A stretch of 64,000 nt of DNA from Burhinus oedicnemus (taxonomy: Eukaryota > Chordata > Aves > Charadriiformes > Burhinidae), in contig VFFE01009197.1 in assembly GCA_008921705.1 (NCBI GenBank), positions 1,836,716 to 1,900,715 of the forward strand, written 5' to 3'. Position 1 is the stretch's first letter; each line of letters opens with the position of its first letter. Shown piece by piece: positions 1 through 9,768 of the stretch. A program made the translations under genes and the position numbers. Under the pieces are notes generated by a model. That model had not been told where the DNA came from and did not search any database. It was given only the letters and a program-made list of their open reading frames with translations.

Positions 1-1246
1 CCATTTGACACCTACAGCCATGTGAAGGGGGACTGTCAAGCCTCGATGACCAGTCTGATGATACAGTGTTAAAACATCCGCCCTGCCACAAATGCTAGTA
101 ACCTTCCATGGCTCAGCTGAACTACCTGTAGCTGAAGAATCACGTATGAACTTGCACTTTCAGAGGGAAGTTTATTTTCCTGGGAGGCCCGAATGTGCTT
201 GCTTAGCGACAGCAGCCTATTTGTTTGACACTGCCTTGGCTCACCTGAGGCACTACTGGCTTTCACTGAATGTCCATGTCCATGTCGTGACTGTTGAAAA
301 GTTATCGGTGAAGCTGCTTCATGTTTTCTGAGGAGCTGTTTTGAATTCACTGTTAAATAATGAGCAGAAGTCTTTGCTGCCATTTTTGGTGAGGTTTCAA
401 ATGGCCAATTTTTGTGCTACAATGAATTTTAATAATTGCTGTAAGTATGCTATTAGTCAAAATGAAGCAGAAAGAAACCCAATTATTGAACTAGACTGCT
501 GTGACTGGAATCTATAGCTGATATATTAAAGCCCAACTGTCATGCTTAATAATTAACTCAACCCACTGGCAATTCTAGAAAAGAAAATGAACATTAATAA
601 TGAGTTAACTGGTCATTATTTCTTTTTCCCCATACCATTAGAACAATATCCTGCAGTATATCAATTAAGCAATACAATAATTTTACATCATATACACACT
701 CTGCTTTCGCCTGTACTTTTCTACCTCCTGCTTTCCCAACATCACTTTTATGTAATTACTGTTTTTTTCAAAGTCTCCATTTGCTGCCCTGGTCTGCGTA
801 AGTATTGAGGGAGCTGTTACAGGATGCAAATATGATTTAAAATGGCTTTGTTTTCACCTGAACCAAAGAGGAATGATCTGCATTCAGGCACATACTTACT
901 TGAGAGCACTTTCTGTGCATTCAGAGTCTTCTAATTCCCTAGGCTGCTTTAGCGAAAGGATGGTGATAGCAGAAAGAAACACCCAAATGAAGTGATCGGT
1001 GTACCACAATGTGCGAGCATCTCTCTTGTTACGCTCCCAGGGATGACTGGGACTGAAGTGATTGCTGATGGGGCAATCACAGTGATTAGCTCCTACAGCT
1101 CACACAAACTCCTCTCTGCTCCAGGGCCCTGCGTGTCTTGTGGCTGGAAAAAGAGCAGCTTTTCTGCTCTTCTGACGCTGCAGCTGGTGTTTGACAACCC
1201 GCAGTCAGCTCTGCAGTCGCTGCCCTGCACTGGGAGCATATGGGTC
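1..1246. other. unique DNA, no gene seen
   Basis: No recognisable protein, RNA gene or repeat. The open frames here overlap each other on both strands and resemble no known family. The sequence is moderately AT-rich up to about 990 and richer in G+C from 1020 to 1240, just before the LTR. A donor-like GTAAGTATT at 798 follows a pyrimidine tract, but only 24 nt separate them and the AG is poor. Confidence 0.6.
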
Positions 1247-1966
1247 TGTCATGGTTTGGGCCAGATTGGCCCAATCAGGCAGAATGACAGATGCCCTCCC
1301 TCTCCTGTTCCGCTTCGAAGGGAAGCAGGAGAGAGAAAGACTTAAGAGTTTGGAAGGAACTAAACTACTTTAATGAAATATTAATAATAAAATAATAAAA
1401 AGGAAATAATGAAATATATACAAAACCATATCACGCTCCCAGAATGACAAGCACGTCACCAGCAGGCACTGAGGAAGTCCCAGACTGGACTCAGTGATGG
1501 ATGGGAACTGCATTCTGGATCTGGATTCAGGATTGGGATCAAAGGCAGACGCAGAGACAGAGTCCTCCTCGGCCGCCGGCCATTGCAGAAAGAGGGCTGA
1601 CCTTTTGATCCCTCAGCTTCTATACTGAGCATGAGGCAGATGGGATGGAATACCCTGTTGGTCAGTTCTGGGTCACCTGTCCTGTCTGCTCCTCCCCGCA
1701 GATGTGACCCCTCTACGCTTTTCCACTTCCAACCCTCCAATGGGGCAAATAACGAAGTTGGCTGGCCTTGGTCGTTATAGCAATGAGGATAAGCAAGATT
1801 CTCTCTGCATCCCATTCTTTGGCATCAACTATAAACATGGGTCTTATCACTCTGAGAGCCAACTGTTTCTGCACAACATGCTGTTAATTTCAGCAGTTAG
1901 AAGAGGCCTAGCTAAAAAGTAAAGTTACTGAACAAAATTGGTCCTGTTTTACCTCAAACCAGGACA
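1247..1966 (-). mobile_element. solo LTR, ERVL-like, family A copy 1
   Basis: A 720-bp solo LTR of an endogenous retrovirus. It starts TGTCATGG and ends AGGACA, so it has TG...CA ends. It is flanked by GGGTC (1242-1246) and GGATC (1967-1971), a 5-bp target duplication with one mismatch. Five bases is typical of ERVL-type integration, which is known for the class and not shown by coding sequence here. The copy at 51970-52690 matches it along its whole length, about 93-95% by eye. Minus orientation is inferred because the minus strand shows TATTCCAT followed by a TATA-like TATAGAAG near 1617-1624, the same order seen on the plus strand in the LTR at 5587. No gag, pol or env sequence adjoins it, so it is the product of LTR-LTR recombination. 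The 119-codon frame across it has no known match and is treated as chance. Confidence 0.88.
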
Positions 1967-3124
1967 GGATCTGGCTCAGGCACCTGCCTGTGCTGCCAGC
2001 AGTCCCTGCCAGGCAAGGGCAGAGCAGGCACTCAGCTGGGGTTGAATCCTAACTCAGTGCAGCCCACTGACCTCCTGAAGCCAAAACCTTGACTTTTCTC
2101 TGCTGCAGAATGAACTGGCTCCATAGGCTTAGTTGTGCTCCCTGGTCAGGGGGCTGTGTGGCAGGTGTGGGCAGCAGCCAGCTCCCTGCTTGGGCAGGCG
2201 CCTACCCTACCCATGCTGAGAGTTTCAGTGGTGTCGCCTGGAAAGCCCCAGGTTGGGCAGAGTGGCTCCGTGACCACAATTTTCCCAAATTATTTTAGAA
2301 ACAAACTTGCTTTTTTTAACAATAAATGTTCTTGCAGGGAGGATGGACAGGCTTTGGTTTAACATTGCCCTCAGTCGCACGTTGGAGCTACCTCAAGGGA
2401 GTCATTTTGATTTGGATCGTATCTCCCCAATCTCGGCAAGCTCTGCCAACCTCCTCTTGCAGTCCTTGCAAAAATCACCGTTTTAGCTCTGAACTTGCTA
2501 AAAATTTGCAAGGGAGTGTGAGAAACAGTGGAAACATTGCACAAATTCAGGGTATTACCTGAAGTTACCACGAAGATGATGATTCCCTAGTTTGTGCCCA
2601 GGGAGAGGAAAGCTGAGTGCAGACAGCAGAGGAGAGCTGCCCTCTGGATTATTCAGAGGTCTTTGGTGCCCACCAGAGACCTTGGGACAAGCTAGATCCT
2701 TTTGTACGTTTACCTTTTTCGTTTGATTTTTGTTTTTATTTGAGGAGGAGACTGAACTCTCTAAACAGCAACCCGGACTTAATGACGTCAATAAGAGCTT
2801 ATCAAATAATGAGGTAGTGCCCATAGCTGATTACTTGTCTCCAGTGGGCTGGCTGGATTGATTTCTTTTGCTCTTGCTATCCTTGATTAGAGGGCTGAAT
2901 TTACAGCTACATCTGTGTTTGAGGGATGGCTGAACTTCAAAACCACGTTTGTTTTTTCACGTCCTACAAAAAGGCAGTGGGTGCTTGGGCAAGAGCGTTT
3001 GCTGTGCACTATTTGCCTTTGCTGGTTCTTCAGCCCCCTGCTCACCTCCAGCCCACACCGACAGCGGGCAGCCTTGGGTGGGACAGCACAGAGAGGTGAA
3101 GCCAGTTCTTCAGGGTCAAATATC
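1967..3124. other. unique DNA between two solo LTRs, no gene seen
   Basis: No gene or named repeat recognised. 1967-2290 is G+C-rich. 2285-2340 and 2700-2760 are T-rich. Open frames here are short and overlap frames on the opposite strand. Confidence 0.55.
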
Positions 3125-3806
3125 TGTTATGGTTTGAGGAACCCACAACACTTTATTGTCGTTCAGACAATTATTCTCTCACCTGATGACCCCTCCCCAC
3201 CCAGGAAGGGGAATCAGGAAAAAAAACAAGGAAACCCAGGGGCTGAAATACAAACAGATTTACTAGAATAAGACTAGATAATTAACAGAAATAACACTAA
3301 AGAATCAATATTGATCCTGATACCAATACAAAATATACAAGGATTATACTTGGCCAATTCTATCCATAGGAAGCTGTGTACTCCCAGCAGGGGACAGCAA
3401 ATGTGGGACACTGCGAGTGCTATGGTTTCAGGAGGAAGGGAAGGGCTCAGGGGTCCACCACCAGGGCAAGAAGTTCTCTGGATTGCTGCCATCAAGGGAG
3501 AGAGAGAACTCCTCAGCAAACTTTCTAATTTACACTGAATGTGCCGTTCATGGTATGAAATAACCCTGTTGGCCAACTTGGGTCAAGTGCCCGGGTCTTG
3601 CTCCTCCTCATCCCTGCACCTGGCCAGCTCAAAAACACTGAGACCTTGAAACCCACACACCATAGCTGGCTATAAAGTCAATATTTTTACAGATTCAGAC
3701 CCTAGAGTCTTCTAAAAGTGCAGTTTTCCCAAGCATTAGAAGACACCTTACTGAAGAGTAGAATTACTGAAAGAGAAATTAATCCTGTGTTGCTCAAAGC
3801 AGGACA
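3125..3806 (-). mobile_element. solo LTR, ERVL-like, family B
   Basis: A 682-bp solo LTR. It starts TGTTATGGTTTGAGG and ends AAGCAGGACA. It is flanked on both sides by an exact 5-bp duplication, ATATC (3120-3124 and 3807-3811), which fixes both borders. On the minus strand it begins TGTCCTGCTTTGAGC, close to the minus-strand start of the 1247-1966 LTR (TGTCCTGGTTTGAGG). The two are therefore related but the interiors differ too much to be the same subfamily. Minus orientation is inferred from that end match. No internal retroviral sequence remains. An alternative reading as a non-autonomous LTR element cannot be excluded. Confidence 0.8.
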
Positions 3807-5586
3807 ATATCAAACAGCAGGACGGAGAACTCAGCCCTGTTCTAGGGGTCATGGAGAAGTGCTGCTGTGGGGCTGCCATGGCCAGTGAGTCCCTCCTGGT
3901 GTCCTGGCCCTCACCCCCTGCCCTTCCCCAGGACTGCGCCTGGGGGGCTGCAGTCCAACAGCAGGGCTTAAAGCATCAGTGGGAGTCTCTGCCCCTTCCT
4001 CTCCTGGGCTTGCAGTTCATTTTCTAGACCATCGCCAGCCTCTGTAGGCTCGTTCTGCCAGGCTCATCTCATCTCACAGGCTCAAGAGATGGAGCACAGC
4101 ATGGTTCAGAGAGTGGAAAAAGCTGATCTGAAGCCTCTGCAGGATGGAGGCGTCTACTTTTTTGCCTTTTTTTGGTAAGATCATTTCACTTCTAAGTGGC
4201 GCAAGGGACGGTTCTAACAAGTGGTTCTTGAAAGGGTTACTTAGAGGGATGTGTAGACATAGACCAGATAAAAAGGGAAAAAGGGTATATTTATTAGTTA
4301 TTAAACAGAATCAAAGTGCGACTATAGAATATTGTTTAAAAAAAAATTTAAAAAGGGCACGGGGATAACCAAAAAACCCACCAAAACCCTCAAAGTGAAA
4401 AAATTCAATTATAATACATGCAAGAGAAATACTGGGAAATGGTTTCTGGTGCTTCCTTCTAGTCTCACCTCTGTGAAGCCCCAAGCCACAGCAACCAGCT
4501 GCCATGAGAGCTATTGCAAAGCAGCCAAAGTCCCAAGGGGCTGGTGCCTGGCCCTTCCCCCTGCATGCGTTCATGGATATGGGTAGAAATGAATGCAAGT
4601 GAATCATCTCCTTGTGGCACTAATGATAGAAGTAAGATTCCGTATGTATAAGATTATTTTTTCAGATCTGGACCTACATTTTAAGCTATGTACCTACTTT
4701 ATTTTTGTATTCCTGATTTGATTTTTGCTTTCCATGGTGTTTTCTGGGACTTGCTGCCACTGCCATCCTTGTTCAAACTGATAATTTTGAGTATGGTGCA
4801 TTTAAGGGTGTAGAGATGGGACTTGTAAATAGAATTTTCTGTATAGCAGTGCTATCATTCTAAACGTTTATTGAAAAAACCCTTATTTATGCTGTGCATT
4901 AAAAATACAAGAATTTCAAGGGGTTTAGCATATCACATCCTTTAATACGTATAAAAATGGAAAATGATTCTAGATCACATGTTGCTAGTCTATGCAAAAG
5001 GTTTATACAAGATCTGATCTAGTTTACGTACATTCTTGTGTTGCGGTGCGTGTGGAAAACTCACGGAAAAGCATTTGTTCTTTGTAAATATGCCCACATG
5101 TTATGTGCCAAGCCAAGCTGTGCTGATGTGGGTCTGAGTGCACCGGGTGAAGCGGGCTGGGGTGTGCCAGGGTGGCCGGTGGCGTGGCCATGCCATGCCC
5201 TGCAGTAATCAGAGGGGTGGCAGGAACACAGCACGGCACGTCCCCTCCACCATGGGCACAAACCTGCCCTTCACAGTTCTTACATTTTATGCATTTAGTG
5301 CTTCTCGTGCTCAGTGATGGTGAAGTTAATGTTTTGGTTGGTCTCCTGAGCATCCTCTTCTGCCTTTTCCAGCTCTCCTTGAGGGTCTGGACAAAGGGAA
5401 AAGGCGTTTATTGGAGGTAGCTGAGGAGCAAAAAAAATTTAACTTTGGATCTAATTTGCTACTAGTGTTTAGAGAGAGACAGTTGCGGGGGGAAGTTTGA
5501 TATCTTTTCTGGAGCTTGGGTTTCAATATTAACCATTTTGTGGAACATTAGTTACCTCCTTGCTACATATTTTGGCTACTGAAATG
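3807..5586. other. unique DNA, possible worn repeat remnants
   Basis: No gene recognised. 4190-4640 has a layout reminiscent of the LTRs nearby (an A/T-rich block at 4290-4420 followed by a G+C-rich block), but I found no TG...CA borders or target duplication and do not call it. 5100-5270 is G+C-rich. The frames through it give low-complexity Pro/Cys-rich peptides without a domain. Confidence 0.5.
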
Positions 5587-6181
5587 TGTCGTGGTTTCAG
5601 TTGGGACAGAGTTAACCTTTTTATTTGCAGCTGGTGCAGTGCTATGTTTTGGATTTGGGATGAGAATGGTGTTGATAGCACACTGGTGTTTTCAGTTGTC
5701 GCTAGGTAGTCAAGGCCTTTTCTGCTCCTCATACCACCCCACCAGCGAGCAGGCTAGGGGGGGACACACGAGAAGCTGGGAGGGGACACAGTCGGGACAG
5801 CTGACCCCAACTGACCAAAGGGATATTCCATACCATATGACGTCACACTCACTACGTAAAGCTGGGAGAAGAAGAAGGAAGCAGGGGGACGTTTGGAGTG
5901 ATGGCGTTTGTCTTCCCAAGTAACTGTTACGCATGACAGAGCCCTGCTTTCCTGTAGAAGACTGAAGACATGCCTGCCCACGGGATACAGTGAAAGGATT
6001 CCTTGTTTTGCTTTGCTTGCGTGCACAGCTTTTGTTCTACCTATTACACTGCCTTTATCTCAACCCTCACTTTTTTTTTTTTCCTCACTTTTACTCTTCC
6101 GATTCTCCCACCCATCCAAACTGCAGGGAGTGACCAAGCAGCTGCGTGGTTCTAGCTCCCGGCTGGGGCCAAACCACGACA
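5587..6181 (+). mobile_element. solo LTR, ERVL-like, family C
   Basis: A 595-bp solo LTR on the plus strand. It starts TGTCGTGGTTTCAG and ends AAACCACGACA. The flanks AAATG (5582-5586) and AAATG (6182-6186) are an exact 5-bp target duplication. A U3-type promoter is visible: TATTCCAT at about 5824, a perfect CRE palindrome TGACGTCA at 5838-5845, then a decayed TATA-like GTAAAGCTGGG near 5854-5865. A 13-T pyrimidine tract lies at about 6069-6081. I recognise the layout from a widespread bird LTR family but cannot give a database name. Open frames of about 110-140 codons cross it on both strands and are not retroviral proteins. The exact duplication and intact CRE suggest it is younger than the other LTRs, which is inference. 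Confidence 0.88.
5838..5845 (+). promoter_or_regulatory. CRE palindrome in the LTR at 5587
   Basis: TGACGTCA, the full cAMP-response element bound by CREB/ATF factors, lies in the U3-like part of the LTR about 15 bp upstream of its TATA-like site. Whether the LTR is still a promoter is unknown. Confidence 0.55.
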
Positions 6182-7610
6182 AAATGAAAAGGTGCCCAGC
6201 TCAAGGTGGGCCTGCAGAAGCGCCTGCTCTGCTGAGCACATATGTACAGGGTACGCTTCCCTTCCTCTGCTTCCCTCTCCTTTCTTTAAGGTTTGTGTTG
6301 AATTTTTCCTGCTTCAGGTTTAAATGATTTTCACGCCATGATCCGAGGAGGTAAGCGGGCACAGTGTTTCCCTGCACCCCAGGAGAAGGGACATATTGGG
6401 CAAGTCCATGTGACTGCCACCACCAGCTGGGGACACCCATCGGGTGCCCCCGAGGCGCAGGACGGCAGGCCCAGGAGAATCTCCTGGAGACAGGGCACGG
6501 TTCTAACTCGAGAGGATGGCAGGAGTGTGTTATCCCCACGGTCACGACCTGCCTGTGCAAGCTGGGTCTGGCAGCACGTTGCTATACACAAGTGTGTCCG
6601 TAGTCCAGTCCCTGATGCCTGTTTTGCTCCTATTTATATGCAGTATCTGATTTGACCTGGCAAATGGCTTTTATAAAATGTTTGGGAGGAGGCCCGTACC
6701 CCGCTGACAGCCCATGAGCTGTGCGAGAGGGACCGGGGCAGTAGCTGGTGACATTTCATGATGAAAAATGTACTCTGGAAAAGACAGTATTATCTGCTTT
6801 GGGAGAAAACACTGTAATTCTGTCTCTCCTTGGGGTGGATGTTATGGATCAGCCTGTAAAGATTGCTCTGGTCCTAGAAATGGCTATTTTGCCATTCTGG
6901 TCCCATTACAATGCACTGGAGGGGACGGAGATCGGGATTCCCACCGTGGCCTGAATTCACTCTTGGTCTCGCTACCCCACATGATGCCACTAACAAGCTC
7001 AACATGCCAGCACTGGGGACGTTGCATATCCAGGAGGGAAAAGCTGAGCTTGCTGCGGGAGCTGCAGCAGCCTCCGTTCTGCAGCGATCAGCGACTGGGG
7101 GTGATTTAATCAATTTTATGAAGGGTGTTAAGCTCTAGCTCAGAGTTTCAGGTTTTTCAAGGACATCTTGCTCCCTGTGAGATTGCCCCAGAGGTCAGCT
7201 TCTCGTTAGCACAAAAGCAACAGGAAAATGACTTCCAGCACTCACCTTTTGTGCCTGCAGTAAATTAAGCGATGAAATACCAGAAAAGCACCTAGGAAAG
7301 AAGTTGTCCTGCAACTTGAGAAAGGAAGAATGAAAGAAATCCCTGGACTTCTGAATTGGCTGTAGGGCTGAGGGAGGAGGGAGTGCTGCTTTTGGATGTG
7401 GAAGAGACATCAAGGTATCTTTAGAAGGAACAGGAATAAACATTACTTGTATACAAAACTTCCTTTAAAACTGAAGTTAGCTATATTAATATTCCTAACA
7501 GTTTGGAGCAAGTGACTCACTGCATTGGAGGATATTTACTCGCAAAGTTTCTTTAGATAAGTCCCCCTGATGCCTGTGTTATCTGACACTTTTTATTTTT
7601 CTATATTTAG

Positions 7611-7678
7611 CAGGAACCAAAGTACAAGTCTCTACTCCAGGAACCATTGCCAAGGAGATGATTATTCATTAACTCCGG
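7611..7678 (+). other. candidate small exon, low confidence
   Basis: A 68-nt segment preceded by a T-rich tract ending TTTAG (7591-7610) and followed by a strong donor, CGG|GTAAGG, with GT at 7679-7680. If CAG at 7611-7613 belongs to the intron, the exon is 65 nt. One of three frames is open throughout and reads about 22 residues ending ...DDYSLTPG. I do not recognise the peptide. A short open frame is likely by chance, so the case rests on the splice signals. It lies 27 kb upstream of the CpG island on the same strand. Confidence 0.2.
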
Positions 7679-7789
7679 GTAAGGAAAAATGGGCTTAGCA
7701 ACATCTAGGATCTCTGGGGGGAGTCTCTACATTAATTTCCTGTCAAATTCCTGTTGGTATTCTGTGTAAGCAGTACTCCAAATTAATAA

Positions 7790-8220
7790 TGCAAAATAAC
7801 TAGAAAGTAGCAGAAACCCCAAGGAGAACATTGCAATTTTTAGCCAGAATGGTTTAATTGATATTGTTTGATGCATCCATTGCCCCTGAAATCTGCGGAA
7901 CTATTTCTGGCATCAGTACCTGAATAATTACTTCACTGTGTGCTTTACATGAAAACTATAGCTAAAGGACATTTTATCTCTCAATTAGAAATGGTGGAAT
8001 AATAATCGCTAATAATGTGTTTGATTAATTTCCACCATCATTGTTGAACATATTTCTATGAATAAATGCCTTCATTAATAGATCGGTTTTATAGAATATA
8101 AATAAATTATTTGGGATACTTCCCCCCATCAGTCACTGAATAAATTATTCTTGAATATTTCTATTCATTAAGCCAGCTGCATTCTATTAAGAAAACAATA
8201 TAAATCATAGTTCAGGGAAA
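7790..8220. promoter_or_regulatory. candidate conserved non-coding element
   Basis: An AT-rich stretch without low-complexity collapse, carrying many TAAT/ATTA cores, GATTAATTT and CATTAATAG. Such composition is common in developmental enhancers bound by homeodomain factors. This is a compositional impression only, since conservation cannot be seen from a single sequence. Confidence 0.25.
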
Positions 8221-9742
8221 GACTCTGTAATTCTTTAAAAACCCACAGGGAATATTTCTCTCATATCAATGTTTTTATAGATATAATCTTTTAACCTGGA
8301 AATGCTGCGCTCCACATATAATTTGCGGAAATCACCAGAACTTTTGGGATAAACAAACTCCTGTGGCTGGAGCCCAGCTCTGCAGAGCCCCTGGGACACA
8401 GCCCCAGCGGTACAACAGTGAGGGACACTGACATCGACTGGGGTTTGCATGGGCTTAGTGCTCTAAAATAAGCACTTTGCTCTATGGGGCTGTGTTTAAG
8501 TACCTTCAAGTGTGGCAGAACTTAAGCACATCCTTTTCTGAGGGAAGATCGTGGGAACTTGGGCTATTCGGAAATGCGGGAGGGCTGGTGCTGCTGTCTT
8601 TGCCCATCCCAGAGCTGGATTTCATCTTCTTCTAACATTGAAATTCCCCCATAATAACTGTACAAATTAATGACTATTTGGCAATAAGGGTTGAAGGCAA
8701 TTCATCCTCATTGCTTAAATCTTGGAAGAATGTCCGTACAAGCAGTAGTTTGACAGTACCCACCAAAGCACATAGACCCATCATAATTTTTTCCCACAAT
8801 TAAGTGGGTTCACGTTTGAGCATTTGGCATAGTCTCCTATTAATTCTCACCTAACCACTTAAAAATGAGCCAATATAATTTTGATTTTTAAACAGTAATA
8901 ATCCTCTTTTCATTTCAAGGGTCTACTCCCTCATTTTTATTCCCGTGACTAATTGTTCATCCATTTCTTGCTGATAAATGCCAGTGAGTGTGGTTGGTGG
9001 CAAGAATTAATGGAAACCATAAATCATTTCTCGTCTGTGGCGATTCTTCACTTGCAGTCCATCTGGTAGACGAAATTCCTCGGTGGTGCAGTGTGTCAAG
9101 GGATGAGAATGTCTTTGTTCTGGGTAGAGCCGCAGCACCATAACCACTTCAAAGGTAGATAAAGAGTGAATGGGCCTTAAAGCCCTGAACTGATGCAACA
9201 CACCACTGGCAAGCACTGGAGACTCACTAGCAGTGTATGCAGGATGCAACAGTGGAGTTAGGTGAGAAAGAAAAGGGCCAAATACCATTTGTAAAACAAA
9301 GCAAAACCATATGGCTCCAGTATAATATAAATTCAGTTTAATTAGGTAACTTGGTTGGCGATGACTGAAAAGAAGTAATAGCCTTATTAAAGACCAAAAT
9401 CTCTTGTCCTATACCTATGGGGGACCCTTAGTTAGCAGGAATGGAGGTGAGTTGAGCATCATCCCAGAGGTGTTTTTCCACATGCATTGACTGTTTTGCT
9501 GCTGCTGGTGGTTGCAGCAGTTCCCTGGCAGCTCCGAGTACCCCGGTGGCCGAAACAACCTGCAGGGGAAAAACCCTCCTTGGCCTTCTACTAGTCAGGG
9601 CAATGCTGCAACAACAGTAGCTCCCTGGAAAATATTTTCCTGCTGATATCTGCTGTTTCACGGGGAGGTGCTTGGAACGAACCTCGCCTCCCGGTCTCTT
9701 TGTAAGTTTAATCAATAGCTACAGAAGATCTGGTTGCTGATA

Positions 9743-9768
9743 TTTTTTTTTTTTTTTTTTTTTTTTTT
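9743..9768. repeat. T26 homopolymer
   Basis: An uninterrupted run of 26 T. No element body or target duplication was recognised beside it, so I do not call it a retrotransposon tail. Confidence 0.9.

Larger units (their letters stand above)
6182..9742. other. unique DNA, no recognised gene
   Basis: No family-level coding match. A donor-flanked segment at 7611-7678 and an AT-rich stretch at 7790-8220 are listed separately. 8640-9000 is also AT-rich. 9420-9720 is more G+C-rich and includes a short CTGCTGC/GCAGCAG inverted repeat near 9500-9521. Confidence 0.55.

Noticed and set aside
774..797. A 24-nt microexon ending at GTAAGTATT
   Set aside because: The acceptor ends AAAG, a poor match, and 24 nt is too short to judge from sequence alone.
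1456..1815. A 119-codon frame on the minus strand, repeated at 52174-52539
   Set aside because: Both copies lie inside the same LTR family. The similarity reflects shared LTR sequence, not a conserved protein.
4190..4640. Possible fifth LTR
   Set aside because: Composition resembles an LTR but no TG...CA borders or flanking duplication could be found.
9743..9768. T26 as the tail of a minus-strand retroposed gene copy
   Set aside because: No coding remnant or target duplication was seen on either side.
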